Source: Datnioides undecimradiatus (Eukaryota > Chordata > Actinopteri > Lobotiformes > Datnioididae). Taken from it: a stretch of DNA of 64,000 bases. The stretch lies in the NCBI GenBank assembly GCA_008933995.1, contig WARS01000015.1, positions 11,669,861 to 11,733,860 of the forward strand, in the 5' to 3' direction. Made by a program: the position numbers and the translations under genes. Below the pieces are notes generated by a model. It did no database searches. It saw nothing but the letters and a program-made list of their open reading frames with translations, and was not told the origin of the DNA. Of the stretch, positions 39,841-54,900 are shown piece by piece. Each line of letters starts with the position of its first letter. The stretch's first letter is position 1.

Positions 39841-40854
39841 GACTGTTAGAGAAGATGGTGTTGATCGCAGTCACGTGCGCTCTCCTGCTCTTTGCCCACA
39901 CACGCAGGAGGAAGGATGATGCTAATTGATAAAAGGGATAAAAATCACAACAGGGGGTATTGAAGGGGGCAAAATCAAGAGAAACAGTGAAAAAGAGATT
40001 TACTGGGAGAATCAGAGAGGGAGAGATGGTGCAGCAGAACAGAAACAAAGTCAAGAGATAAAGAAAACAAGGGAGGTAGAAGGATAAGGAAAGACTGGCA
40101 GAAAGACTGAACCACAGTGGTGAATATTCTCTGTTTCTGCCTCCTCAGTAATCCCTGTGTTGAGCACAGGCAGCTGGGAGATTGGCAGCTGTTCAGTCCC
40201 TAATGAGCGACCATCTCCCTGACCCTGCCTCGTCCCTCGCTTCCTGCCTCCGTTCCACAGTTCAATAAAGCCCTTCAGTCCGAGCCTCCAGCCTCTCCTC
40301 GCCTCACTCCAGCCAGCTTTCTGCAATTAGGAGAAGGACCAAACATAGTTGCGATGAAAGGACGAGAGCCCGTGTGGCCTGAGTCGCCGTCGGCTTGACT
40401 GTGTACGAGCCAGATACATTGTTCATCAACACACAGTGAAAGCCTTTGTTCCCAGAGTAGACCAGAAAGAGAGAGGTGATGACCAGTGTCCCCAGACCAA
40501 GAGAAGGTATGTCCTGCAGAAATCTTCAGGAAATATATGAGGTGCTATTCAAAGGTTCTCAGACTATATCTATCACAACCAAAAACAGTAACTCAGCAAA
40601 GCACCATTTGCCAACCCTCCAGGGTGGACTGGAAGCAACGATTGTGGCGGTGCAGCCAAAAGCTGGGTCCTGATGAAAAACCAAAGCTCCACTGAGCAAA
40701 ACTCAGTTCATTTACAATGTCATAAACATGGTGTTATAATCACATTTGGATGTTCAATTTATGACAAACCATCATTTTAGAATAAAGCACTTGGTATAAT
40801 ATCTTTTGAAACAAAATATTAACAACTATTTGCTCATTTAAATGTGTAGAGTAC

Positions 40855-40970
40855 ACTGTTTTCCTCTGAAGTGTTGTGGAGTAGTGGTACTCAAGTAAAG
40901 AGCAAGAACCTAATATTTGTACTCAAGTACAGTACTTGACTAAATGTATTCTACCTCTCATACTGCTGGT
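40855..40970 (-). repeat. Dispersed repeat copy, family A
   Basis: GTACTCAAGTAAAGAGCAAG and TTTGTACTCAAGTACAGTAC read as the reverse complement of the start of the copy at 30483. Confidence 0.6.
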
Positions 40971-42334
40971 AAATGGGTTTCAGTGCACTGATCAGTAAGA
41001 TCAGTTGACCTTTAATCAGCCATAATTTGAATTATCAGCGACAGCAACAACAACCCACACAGTCTGGTAGGATGATTTATCCCTGTTGGACATTCCAGCT
41101 TCAGCTCAGTGACTCTGAATGGACGGACAGAGGCCAAAGAAAGGCTGCAGGAACGGTCAGCGGTGGGCTCATTACATGTAAAACTAACCCTCTTTGTTTA
41201 TGAATGTGTTTGCCTGCAGCCAGACGGTTGACAAAATCTGACAAGCCGAGGGATGAAAGAGTGGGACTGGCTTTTTTTTTTCCTCCGTTGCTACACGAAC
41301 ACTCAACCATGAAACATTTACGTATGAAAGTGGACATATTTTCAGTAAAAGTCTGTTATGCAAAGTCTCACTGATTATTCAGTTAATGGTTTAAAGGATA
41401 AACACTTTCATGCAAAATGATACCAACAGTCATTTTTTCTCACAATCATTAAAATAAAACCAGTAATCAACCTTGATATTGTCATTTTTCAGTCCCCAGA
41501 CAGATACTACTGCTTAACATCTTTTATTTGTTACCATGCATTATATAGAAAATGCAAATACATTCGTGGAGAACAGTTTGACTCAAACGTGATGTAACGT
41601 TTATAAGTCAGCCAGCAAACCACTGTGTGAATATAAACATCAATATTATTTCCTCATTTAGGAGTTTTTCCCAGGCTCTGCAGGAATTTTGTTCCTGCTT
41701 AAAAAAAAAGAAAGTCCCACCAATGATTGTGTGTAAGGAGAGATTTGAAGTTGGTTGGTAAACAATAGCCAGAAGCCCTCAGGCTTTTTCCTTTGTGCTG
41801 TAGGGGGAGAGATGGGAAATCAAACCGTCAAGTGAGATGAAACAGGATGACAGGTGTCGGATGAGTGAAACAGGAGTCACACAGCAGTCAGGGTACCTGG
41901 CCCGGTAGAAAGTAACGAGAATCACTCACCTCACACAAGATGCAGTAAGCCCCATCACACAGCATCAGCATTTACAAAACAATCGCAAACAGGCAGAGAG
42001 TGTCACGTGCCAACAGACACAGTGTGGGAAACTGATGAAAAGTTTGATAAGAGTTTGAGAGGCTGCTGTAGGTGTGAATCTCACAACCGCCTTTTCCTGG
42101 TCCAGGAAGCTTCAATGGAAATTTCGATGTTAGAAGACGACACTGAGAATTCACCAGGCTTTTGAAGGGTGATGGAGACTGGGACTTAAAGAGGGGCATA
42201 TATAGGACATGGGTCAGATTGATGTAGTTTATTTATTTTTGTTTATTCATATACAACTTGAAATAACCTACTTTTGTGCACAGATTAGGAGAAAAAAGGT
42301 CCATGGACACGGTCCTTCACCCTTCTTACACAGG

Positions 42335-42450
42335 AGCAAAACATTTTGTGGTCTTTTTGTGTTGTTTTTGTGGCACTTAGTGTTTGTTTTTGCATTTCTT
42401 TGTGGCCGTTTTGCAATTCTTTGTAGTGGTTTTGCACCTCTTTGCAGTCA
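42335..42450. repeat. Degenerate minisatellite, unit about 21 bp
   Basis: Five to six imperfect copies of a unit like TTTTGCAATTCTTTGTAGTGG. Because the period is a multiple of three, the minus strand stays open and reads as a seven-residue pattern (KELQNGH, KEMQKQT). Similar T/G-rich 20-21 bp repeats are familiar in fish DNA. Confidence 0.75.
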
Positions 42451-44845
42451 GTCCAATGACCAATCAAACCTTGCTGGGGTAAAAACTAATAACATCAGAT
42501 GAACTCTCACTAGGCTGCTGCATCAGCCCATACTGATCACAGTTCAGTGGTGGGAACAGCAAGTCATTTCCTGTCGTGCAGCCCACTCGAGACATCTGAT
42601 TTCCACCTCCAGCACTCTGCAGATGTTGGACTGTGATGGGAACTGAGTCAACCCAATACCTGAGGCTATGTGTGTTCATGATTAGAGCCATTTAATGAAG
42701 ACCAGTGGATGAGTTGTAATAGAGGCAGATTAGCCTCATCGAAAAAAAACCCAGTCACCAGTTGTTTGTTTGAATTATTGTTTGTTTACAGTATTGTTTA
42801 CAGTGCGCTTACTAGCAAAGCAGATCAAAACATAAGTCTGTGTTTGACTGCAACTTACACAATTATATATTATTAAAACAACAAACTTCCAAATTAGTCA
42901 GTAACAATGTGTCAGTCCATTTGTAACAGGATCTGCATACTGTACACTTGTCAGTGTCCTGTTTGTGAGTCATATTGAGGCCCTCTGCAATCACCTGTCA
43001 ACCTCACAGGACACAGTGGGACACAGACACTAAACTGTTCCACTGTTTGTAACAAGGTTTGTGACTCGCTGCAATACTTTACTCAAGCTATATAAAAGCT
43101 ATAAATTTATGTCCATATCCATTCTGGCTTAGTGATAGTAGGCTAATGTATAAATTAAACATTCATGCACGTTGTTGCCTTTGGTTTACTCATATAAAAA
43201 AGATAGAAAGAAGAGATTTTCTCTTTTTTAGCATCCTGTTGAAATGATCATCACACTAATGTTACCTGAAAACTAAATGGAGTGATGCATGTGCAGTGTT
43301 TCAGGGTTCAGGGGCCCGCATGATTGTTAATGTGTGTGGATGCTCTTGGTGTGAACAGGATCAGAGAGTCCTGTGAACGCTGGCTGTAGCTTTGTTTTGT
43401 CATTTGCCCCTTTTTTTGGCTTGAGAATGAGGTTTATTTACTTTTTGTAACTGAAATGTGATGCCAGCTGGTTACTTTCTGTTTACAAAACAAGATTTTG
43501 ACTTGAAGCTGAGCTCTGAATACCTGAGAGTCTCACCTCATGTTTGAAGTAATCACTAAGTTATGTCTTTAAAAAAAAAACCTGTATGCAAGTAAAAAAT
43601 TGTATATATTGCATCTGAACTTTTACCTATTGTCACTCTACAGTTGGAAAATATGAGATCAACATCTAAGGGAATATAGTATTTACTGATTTGTTTGAAT
43701 TTGAAGGAAGTGAAGGACAAGAGCATTCAGTGAACACCTGACGATCAACAAAAGTACCTTTGACTTATTCCTCCTCAGTGAACCATTGTTGTGTTTTTCA
43801 GTGGCCCTTGTTTGGTTGTAAACAATAAGCAAATTCACAGTTATTAGTAGTCAAAAGGTGTGATAAAGCTTTTATTTCTCCAGAACTTTCTCACCACTGC
43901 TCCTTAGGGATAAATGTCGTTCAATTATGTAGCCAGGCTGCATTATAAATTTCCCACAGTTGTAAGATTGTCTTGTCATGGGAGCCAGCTGGGTCCAAAC
44001 AGCCCTATAAATGTAGACTACTGTATTTGTCTCTGTTTAGACAGAGGGGATATTCAAGTACCCTGTGAACTTCGTGAGAGTCGGAGCCTTAAATAGCTGT
44101 TTTCTTTTTAAGAGCAGGATTAGGCACATAAGCAAATAGTTAGCAGGTCTATAATTCATGTAAGTTCTCCTAAATGTTTAGAAGGGAAAGGGGAATTCTG
44201 AACAAACATCAGAGATGTCCGATCTTTGATCCTGCACAACTATAGGTGAAACCTAGAACAGGGAGCTCTTTTTTAAAAAAGAAGCTGAGGTGCTTAATTG
44301 CAGAAAACAAAACATTTACTTCCTCTGAACTGTGTACGTGCTGCTGGGAAAAGCAGTGCAGCAGGAGCTCCTGTCGGCCCGGTACCACTGAGGAGGAAGT
44401 GTGCACTCCATGTTTGTGCACATTGCTGCTTATCGTCCATTTTGTCACAAGGGCCATTGTTGTGATTTCAAGTTCTCGTCCTGTGTCCAGGTTTCCATCA
44501 GTCAGCTGCACTCAGGACACTGTGAGATATAGTGGAAAATCATGGATGTAGTGTTGAATCTGCAGCCCCCTCTTTGCTAAAAAGTGTCAGTGTTGTAAAT
44601 AAACCAGAGGTGTGTGAGGGTTTTTTTCTTTTAACTCTCCGTAACTTCCTCTGGAGTGTCTAAACCCCTCAGGTGCTTCATTGTCCAACAAAACACCCAG
44701 TTTCCTCGCTCTTTGTGTGGCACCGTGTCACAAGCTCCCACGCTGCTCTCATTCAGACATCACACGCATTAACAGAGGAGCGTTAATCCTCACCCTTCCT
44801 TCCCTCCACCAAACTACAATTATGAGATTACTCTCACAAATAAGC

Positions 44846-44875
44846 CACACACACACACACACACATGCACACATT
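44846..44875. repeat. (CA)n microsatellite, short
   Basis: About 10 CA units followed by ATGCACACA. Confidence 0.9.
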
Positions 44876-47800
44876 ATTGGTGTTTGCAGTCATATTGTCG
44901 AAACTCTGAGAACACATTAAATCTTAAAGTAATAAACCAGGGAGCATCAAAGGCTCGGGTAAACAGTTATTTTCTAGCAAATATTTCTCTTGCAAACATA
45001 TACAGTGGGAAAAGGAGTGAGGGGGAGACACTGAGGGTGTCCTGCAGAGACAGAAAAAGAAACAGGAGCAGAGAGAAAGAGTCTCTGAGAGAAATGCAAA
45101 AAAAAGTCCCTCTCAATTCAAGCTGTGACCTTGCGCCGGTTAAATCCATATCAGTGACCCCTGGGCTCACAGACTTGACATGGAGTTATTTCATTCCCAT
45201 GACTGGGCTGCAGATATTTACCCACAATCCCACAGGGTCACGGAGCCAGTCTGTCCCAGCAGCACAGTGATACTTTGGCCTTTCACATCACATCTCCCTG
45301 ATCAGTGCTGCATTGGAAGGGAGCAGATCACATCAGACATCTATCTGCATGTGGACTGCAGGTGCCTACACTCGCCTACAAGGACTTTGTACGAGGAGAC
45401 TGTATGAAGTAGGACAGAGTAAAAAGATAAAGAATTGTACTTTAAACTTTTGTGTAATATATTTTGAGCATTCATGTCATTTCTAACATTGCAAACATTG
45501 AGGAAGAGTAAAAGTATTGATAAAAAAAAACTGTTCAACTATAATGCAGCATTGTTTGTTGTTACTACATAAACATATGTTCTAGCTGCTACAACACTCA
45601 GTGATCTTTAATGCCAAACCCACATATTTCAAACTGACAGTACTGACAATGTCGCTTAGTAACAAAGACTGACCCTCTCTAGCAAACACAAAGATATAAA
45701 TGCATTTTAAAGTAAGCCCTGTTACACAGAGAACAGAGTTACAGTTATTGAACCACACCCTCACTTTTGAGCAGGCAGGTTTCAACTCATGTTTTACTTA
45801 CACCTCTCCTTTCTCCATTTCCAGTCTCTGTGCACAGTGTAATGTCTCAGAAAGTGTGTGCAAACCTGGGGCTGGGCTCTGCAACTGCAGAAAAAGAAAA
45901 GCAGGAATGCCAAAAGTGGAGCAAAATGGACTGCAATTGGGAAAAGGTGACGCACCTAACTATAATGTTAGGTGGTGGCGCTCTTTCTGCAGGAAGTGAT
46001 TCAGTGTTGGAGAATATGCTGCCCTTAGGTGACATCACCCTGCAAAATCTGGCATCACTGAATGTGTTTCTGTGTGGCAGATGTGGCCCTCTAGGCTCTT
46101 TGTTTTTGGCATATCATCACAGCTACAGCAACATTAATCAAGATAATCTTGTTGGAGACTGATGCTTGAATTAGTCTATATGGGAAGCAACACAACAGGC
46201 CTTTCATTGCATGTGAATCAGGTCTATTTTTATATTTCACTGGAAGTCAATTTAAAACTGCGGGAAAAAGTGGATTAAAGCTGCTAAACTCGCCCCTGGG
46301 AATTAAACAAGCCTGGACCTCTGACACATGGCACAGCCACTGGGTGTGTGGGAGTGAAACACTCCTGACAGGCAGCTAAAATACTGAAGAGAAAACAGAG
46401 AATGAAAGAGTGAGAGGAAGAAAAGGGTGTATGGCAGTGGAGCAGGAATGACATCAAGATGGTGGAAACAGAAACAAGGTAAAGGACATTAATAGTGAGG
46501 GAACGAAACTCAGTATGAAATATGGAAGGTGGATGATGAACGGAGGAGAATTCGAATCACAGAGTCCCATGGGAAATCCTAATAAGGGAAAGGCCACACA
46601 GTTCCCAAACTCACTCAAACACAGCCTTTTTTCCTGGCTGCTTGCTAGTAGCCTCGGTGTAACGTTGGGAAGCTAACATTTTAAAGTAACACATAATCCC
46701 CTTGAGAAGCTTTTGCATCCTCAAAAAACTGATGTTACTTTCTTTTTTTCATTTCCATCAAATGACCTGATCCAGCAAAAATAGCTTTTTGCATAATGGT
46801 TGGGACTTCACACGATGCAGCGGGATGTTTTTCACAGTAGATGGAGCACATAAAGGTTGGTATGCAGAGGGAGTAAGAGCTCTCTCTGCAGTAATTATGA
46901 AATATTTAAGGAACAAAGGATTGGTGTTCTCTGTCATCCTGGGAACTGTGGCTTGGAGGTGTGTCGCACTACGTCTTAAGCCACAGCATGATAAATGCAT
47001 TCCTTTGAAGGGGAAATCTGCATGGTGGTAGCTATTAACAAATGAACTGCCCTGTGTATCGTTATGTTTTTTTTGGAGTGTTTGGAATTAGTGAGCCATC
47101 TATGTCATTTAATAAATAAAATTAAACGCAGCTTGACAGGTTTAGTCTTTTCAGTCTGCCTCTGTTGATGCTGCACAGTTCGATGGAAAATGTACTTTTG
47201 ATGATGTACTTTTGGCACATTTTTTCACATCAAATGTGCAAGGTAAGCATTGCACAAAGCAGCTGACTAAACTTTACTTCCAGCTGAAATATGCTGAGGT
47301 CCAAGCCGAGCATCCAATGACATTCTGGTTTTGACTATGCGAGGAACAGAGGTCAATTTTCTTTTGTGTATCTCTGAACAGAAGTTCTCCAATCAAGGTT
47401 TATCATCAGCGTCAAAGCAAAGACAGCTTGATGAAGGTTATGGTCACGGTTGATACTAAACCAGAAACAAACTAAACGAGCCACTAAACAACTTTGACAC
47501 TTGGATGAAAACTTTGCCGAAAGACTGATACTGTCTATCTTGTCCAAAGGCATTACAGCATTGAACAACGTCTCTAAATTCCCACAGGTCTTCCGTCCAA
47601 TCGTATCTGGACTTCAGATGCGGTGCACAGTTTCACTTCACTCTGTCAGCACCAGCAGTTGGTATGAAACTGCTGCCAGCGTCACTCAAAGGTTGATCAC
47701 TTTGGGAGCATTTTAAAAGCTGTTTTGTAATTTAAATACACATTAATATTTCAAATCTTGATAGATATTTTGACAAAATAATACCAATTCAGGGTCCATT

Positions 47801-48692
47801 TCTTTATGAAGCTTTCAGTTATATCACGTAGTTCATAACTTATGATGATTTTGCACTGATTGTCTTTTTTTAATGCTACTGTATTGTCATCTTTAACAGT
47901 TTTTCCATTCACAGGACAGAAAAAGTGAGTTGTTTGTTCAGTTATGGAGCTAAAATACTTTGAAAACATGAGTTACAGCTAACTCCATGTCTTATTTATG
48001 TATTTGTTTCTTTTAAAAGGAAAAATGCAAAACAAAAATATCACTGTAATTGTGGCAGAGTTAGACAAACAGCTCATTTTCACTGAGACCTGGGAAAGGA
48101 TAGATGTGGTGAAAAGACACCATGGGAGGAGATCCAGTGTGATACAGGGACAGTGGAGTGAAAAGCAGACGGGGCAAATTGATGCTCAAGCAGCAAACAT
48201 TGGTACAACTTTGTCTTTGAGAGTTTAACTCAACCCCCCTCCGTAAACAAAAGGAGGAAGTGGCCCTGTGTGACTGGCTTGCAGGGACTTCCTGTTTGTG
48301 ATTACATGTCCAAAAACAGAACCAGGGTCTCTGGACCTCCCACGACTCCGTTTCACTCAGGGCTGGAGAACCACTGACCCGCTGCGTCTGGCTGTCCGCA
48401 CATTGTGCTTACGTAGCCAGGGTGCCACAATACTGGGAAGCAGCTGCACTGGACATAAAGTATGTTGTTAATGGAGTGAAACACACACAACTATCATTAG
48501 TGTAATTACCTTAATGGTCAGTAGCACAGGAAACAGTCCTGATGGACTTTTAACTTACTGGGTCACTAGTTTTGACAGGTTGACCTTATTCTTTATTAGA
48601 AAGAAAAGACTTTGAGTTTTGTTGGGGGACGGGGGGGTTAAATAATCCCTATTTTCAACCTGGTGCATTACATTTGTCCTCCACCAGTTTAT

Positions 48693-48995
48693 GCCAGTGG
48701 AGGAAGAAGCATTGCCTCAGTCAAAGTAGCACTGGGCCGTTCAGTATTTTTAACAAAATGTTATGTCAAATGTAAACATTCATTGTACAGCAGAGTTGGG
48801 CCTAAAATATCTAGACTATTACCAGATGTTAAAATATAGGATACATTTTAATTTTCCAGCTGCTGGATATTGATTATGTTAGGTTTAATTGGTAACAATA
48901 CCTCATATTTGATAAGCGGATCATGTTGTCAGTGTAAAATCCTGATCTATGTCCATTTTATAAATTTTATAATTCAACTCTGCTACATTTTGGGG
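48693..48995 (-). repeat. Dispersed repeat copy, family A
   Basis: Begins CCAGTGGAGGAAGAAGCATT and continues GTCAAAGTAGCA, AGCTGCTGGATATTGATTAT, AATTGGTAACAATACCTCAT and TGTAAAATCCTGATCTATG. These words follow the order seen at 55525-55875. It is strongly degenerate. Confidence 0.5.
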
Positions 48996-51900
48996 GCAGT
49001 ATTGGGAAAGGACTTCTTCTGAGCAGACCAAACTATTCCAGCAACACATTTGCCACCAAGACTCTCAGCAGCCACCTCCTTCCCTTAACCTTGCTACTGC
49101 AGGAAAGCAGGAGCCAGAGACCCTCGCCTGCATTTCCTTGCATTGGACAACATAATCTGCAGTTCAACAAAAAAGTGAGTAAATGCTCCTCCTAGATAAG
49201 AACAATACAGCAACACCAGGATACATTAATCCATGTTTGAACCACTAAGGAAATAATACGACTGCAATACAATGGCCTATTTTCCTTCCCTCAGGTATGC
49301 TTTGTATCGTAGTAGACACCACGCTTGTCTCAGTGGTGGATGGGATGTAGATTTTAACAGTAAATCAAACGCCTGGTGTTAAAGGTATATGACCATGAAC
49401 AAAACCAAGTCTGTTTGCTGGGAAAAGGAAATAGAGACAAAAGAGTTGACTGAGACTTTGAGCAGGATTCTTGTCCAATGATGGGAGTCATTTATTGGAA
49501 ACAAGAAATAAGATGAAAAGACGAGAAAGGAAATGATGGACCAAACAAAGCTTTACCTTTGTTGGATGCACAGTTAAAACATCGTAGACACAACACAAAA
49601 AAGTCTACATAGAGCAGGGGCAGGAAGATAAGGGCCTAATTAAAGTTCCATTCCAAAATGAGAGAAAACGGTAGCAAAACACATAAAAGAAACACAAAGA
49701 AGAGACATAAAATCACCTAAACATGTGACATGACTCTGTTCGTTGTCTTTTACAGACTTTTAGCGAAACTGGGATGAAGCAACTTGTCCAACTAATGAGA
49801 GCCCCTCAGGGAACAAGGGTCAATCATTTTCCTGTTCCATGAAGCTTGTTACATCCCTGTGAATTTGTACGTTGTAAACAAGACTGTATAATTAGAAATG
49901 TCTTGGTGGTAGAAAAAAAAACAACAAGACCGCAGGGCTCAGAAGAGGCTATACTTGTTTGGGACTGCTCGGATGCTTGTTGAACATCTGCGGGAGAGTT
50001 TCACACATTAGGAGATGTCAACACAACAGTTGCAGTGAAGGAATCGGCACTCGAGGGGCCAAACAGTTGAAGCTGATTTGTTGATGGGTGAGGGGATTAG
50101 AGCAGCTCAGTTTTCAGGGGTCATTTACCATAAGTGTCGGCGGGAAAAGTGTCACACTCTCTTAGGATGAAGTGTACAGACAATAAACACATCACACAGT
50201 CGTGCTTGTTGTTCACACAGTTGTTCACACATCAGCCGATAGGTTTATTATCTGCTCTAGTCAGTTGTAGTAACAATTATGATCTAATCTGATAATCCTT
50301 AGTAGGCACTTTTAGACTTTTATTCCTCTGGAAGAAAAAAAGTTTATAGTTACAGTTGAAAACATCTTTACCTCACATTTCTGAGTGTATTTTGGCTGTT
50401 TCGTGGTTTGTTGTTTTTGTTCTTCTCAGCGACACCAAGCAGCCACAGTGTCATGTCAAAATGGAAACAGGTTTTGTTGACAACAAAGAGGTTTTATCTC
50501 TAGACCTGATGTAGGGCTTCCCAGCCTTTGTGGGTCCTGAGCATTAGGAAGAGATTTTAATAAAAATTTAATTTTGTTTTTCTGACCTCCAGCTTGTGGA
50601 TAAATCACTAAAACAAAAAAAGCCTGGTGGTGTTCTTTCTTTTCTTCTTCAAAAAATCCTGTGAAATGACCAAAACCACCACCGATACACCAGTGAGGTG
50701 AACTGTTAAATGCTTTCCCCCAATATGATGAACATGGTTACTTCACTTCATTTTGAGTGAAGCCCACATACAGTTCATACAGTTCAACATGTGTTATGCC
50801 CAGACTCATAGTCCTCGCCAGTTTATGCACAATTAACTCCAGTCCTTCTCCAAAAATTTTAGAATACATTATATGTGTGTGACCTGATTTTCAAAGATTT
50901 ACAGCCATTAGCAATTTAGGTTTTGGGAAAAGAGCATAAGCTGGCTCCTGCTGCTGCCATTGCTGCCATAACTCTCATTATATGGCTAAAACCAAAAATG
51001 TGGGAAATTAGCATTTAATCTTTGATGATTGTCAAATGGTGCTCCAACATCCAACGGAGAGGAGCTGCACAAGAAGTAAATACGTTTTAACAAAATGATT
51101 TAGACTGTTTGCATCTGAAAATGTACTAACATCAAGACATTACATTCTTATCAACATTTTCTATTTTCTGCATGGCTTCATATGCAGTAGTGACAAACCA
51201 TTACTAATTTTTGAGATGACAGTTGTCCACAACCATCCCCTCAGTCTTATCGTAGTACAGTAGATGCACAGATACGAGCCAAGTACTTACATAAATGTGT
51301 CCCGACTTGTCCCTAACACACCACATCTGCCGCTGCAGGCTGCCCGGCGCCCACCCACACTCTCTCTCAAAGACGCAAACAGAGGATCTCTTATGCAAAG
51401 TGATATTAACATTGTACATTCTTGGCAGAAGGCTCATCCGTTGATTACAAGGAGTGCTGCAGTTGAACAAGTTTATATTATGTCATCTGACATAATATAA
51501 GACAGTCATGAGAATAAATATGATTTAAACTCCTGTGACCACTGATGATAAGATACAAACGTTTCTGTGCTACTGAAAGTCATTCAAAGAGGAATGTATT
51601 TTACTGAATATGTGAATAAAGGAAGATGTTGTTACTCTCGCAGACAGCAAGTCCTTTTTCACAGCCTTGATACAGGCTTGTTGTTTTATATGCATGTACT
51701 GTACCAACACATGTTCACGCACTTTAGTTTATTTGTGGTTTTTTTGAGTATGTCCTGCCATGAATACATAGACATTACTTGTTGCTAAGACAAATTATGT
51801 TGTGAATAATAAATGGCCCTATATATGCTTTTTTCCTGTGATTTAACTATTTATAAATTATTAAAAGCTCAATGACTCTTTTTTCCTTCTTAAAAATCAA

Positions 51901-54900
51901 ACAGAATTTATGAACATGCTCATATATCTAATTTCTGAAGAACCCGACATGTCACGTCGCTCTGCAAAGGCCAGTCTCAGCATATGTGCACTACAAGCTC
52001 CACATTTCCAAATCAGACTGTGCAATTTGTATAATGGACAGAGCTTCCAAAGCAGGTGTGATGTTGCAAAATCATGCTTATACAAGCATATCTTGCATAA
52101 TAGATTCAGATTTAAGGTGAATATAGACAAACATTCTTCCTTCACACTGTGTATCATTCTGCACAGTAAAACATTCATGTGGCGCAACAGTAAGAAGAGA
52201 ACAAAATACACGGTGTATCTGCTGAGAAGGGACTGGTGCACATTTTTTAGACCAGTCTTCATCATCGGGAACAATACTGTTCGTTTTCTCCCATACCAGA
52301 TGCTTAAAATCATTCAGTAAATGGCATTCTAGATAATCCCTCATTAGACGCCTACAATGACTATAATGTCCTCTGAATAATTATACGTATCCTAGCATCA
52401 CTCAAGGGAAGAGGGTGAGTAGATTCACAGACAGACTGTAGACTGTAGCTCTCTGATTTGATCCAACCTTAGCAGCTGTCTCTGTTTTTAGAGGCTGATA
52501 AAGTGGAACAGGTCTCTCCATCTGCACCAGTCGAGGGGTCAGACCCCAACCTCCAGGTCAGCACAATGAGAAGGAAATCAACACAAATCCTGTTTACTCT
52601 CCACCTCACAATGTGATACAATAAACACATTTCCCCCCTTTTCCAACAATGAACAAAGGCACAATAGGGTATTAAATGAAATACAGTTTTTGTAAGCATC
52701 TGTTTGAAGGAGGGAGGAATTACCTTTTGGGTTTGTTTGTATTTGTTATATTATACACAAGCATTTGCTGTGCTGCTGCTGCAGGTTAGTCCTGGTCCTC
52801 TGGGAGATGACCAATAGTGTGAAATAGTCAATAAGTGTAAAGTGATAGCTCCCAGCGACCCCGATGAAGCCCAGGGTTGAGACTTAGGTCAGCTTTGGAC
52901 TCAACACATGAAAGTCGAGTGTTAAATATGTCAAGTGAGGCCACACGCCATCTGTCCATTTCTCTGACAGCAAACAGAAACTTGCTGTTTACAGGTGAAG
53001 AACAATATAAGACGCAGCATTTAAAGAAAAGTCCGGTGTTGGTGAAATCCTCCTATCAGACACATTATTAAAAAACAAAATATCAACATCATGGACTTTT
53101 TTTTGCCACAATAAGCTTGTGATGTGCCTCTTATTATAAAATGTGTTTTTAAAAGTAGATTATTAGAAAACAAACACATTCAAAATCATCATCTTCAGAG
53201 ACGTGTGGTTTTCACCGGACATGAACAGTATGGAAACTTTTAATTGGAAAAGTAACTTGCTATAGCAATCTGTCAAACACATGCAGTGGAGTAAAAGGTG
53301 CAATTCTTTTGGTCCACGCTGGCTTGAATAAGAGATTTAAAAATTCACAGACAGCAACAGTCTGGAAACAAACTGAACCAAGAGTCCATTTAACCTGTGT
53401 TTTAGGGCTTTTGATCCAAACGTTGAATCTAATTTTCCACCACTATCATAGCCAGACTTTTTTCAAAAACTGTGAAGGTTCAAAACAGTAAATTTAAATC
53501 AGGCTCCATCCTGTTAAATGCTTAAATGAAATGACTGAACTAAATCTGGGTGGGTTAATAGCCAAACAGCCAAAGCTGATTATGAGATAACCAGACTGAT
53601 ACATTTACATGACAATACCCATCTAATGTCGCTTTAATCGGACTCTAATCATGTTATTAGCGTGCATCTACATGGACTGATGTAGATGTAGGTTACCCAC
53701 CGTTAGACTCAGCCTTTTCACGGTAACCTCCGCCTCCTTGTTTAATATTTTCTCTCCATCGTTGCCACTCGCAGCACTCCTACGCTCTGTCTGCCCTCAG
53801 GGTTTAAACGTCTGCCTGATGTTTTTTTTTTTCTTCTGGCTCTCTGGCAGCTGTATTACCTGTAACGTTTTTTGGCAGAGTCTCTGTCACTCTGTGGTTT
53901 ATTAACATATGAGGATCTGACTGCACTGAAAGACACAGTTACTGCCTATGTATTTTTTATAATCCTGAATGACTGCATCAAAAACAAATTTGGTTGTCAA
54001 TTTTAGAGTAAATTATGAAAATGTGTTTTTAAAGCAGCCTTGCCTTGTCAGCTCTTTAGTTTCTACTGTGCCTCTATATGTACAGTTCTTGAGCTTTTGG
54101 AGGTTTTCATGTTTTCTTACTATACATCACTGAATCAAAGCAGATTTAATTAGACTTTTCTATGCTGATCGCTAAAAAAATACAGTTCACATGAAAAACA
54201 AAAGTGATTTAAATTGATTACAACTATAATATCTTCAATATATACACATCTGCTCCTTTTAATAATCAAAAAGATTAATCTCTGAACCATTTAGTAGAAC
54301 TAGAATATGACTCATTTGGGATTTGAGACCAGCACAAGTGCTAGGGGAGAAATATTCAATTTCCATTACTGTAGCTGATAAAGTGAGGTGGAAATTTCAA
54401 AAAAACTTTTGTGTGTGGATCGTGCAGTGTGGATGGCACAGAAATAACCAGAACATGTAAACAATACGGATATATTGCAGTTAAATATCCTTTCTGTTGA
54501 ATGAATTACCATACAAGTCAAATCATTCTAAAAATGAACACTGAGAAAACAGAGCATTAATAAACTCATCAGTATGCTGTATGCTCAGTATTAGTCTGCC
54601 TTTTCTTCTTTGATTTGGTGTCGTAAATCCTGAAGCTGCCACAGTTCAACGAAACATAACTATGAGAATGTACTCAGTCAAAACTATCTCCACTGAAGGC
54701 CAGTACACTTTCCTGCTTGAGCTTTTGACTGTAAGGGTCACTGTAGATGTTTAAACTTGACATTATTTGGAGCAATTTTAAACATTTGTTGGCTTAAAAT
54801 GTGCTCCGAACAGTGCGAAGTAAGGGGAGGTTCCATTTTATAAAATGCCAAACTACTGACCCCATGATGGAAAAAGTACATAAACAGACGTGTTATCAGA

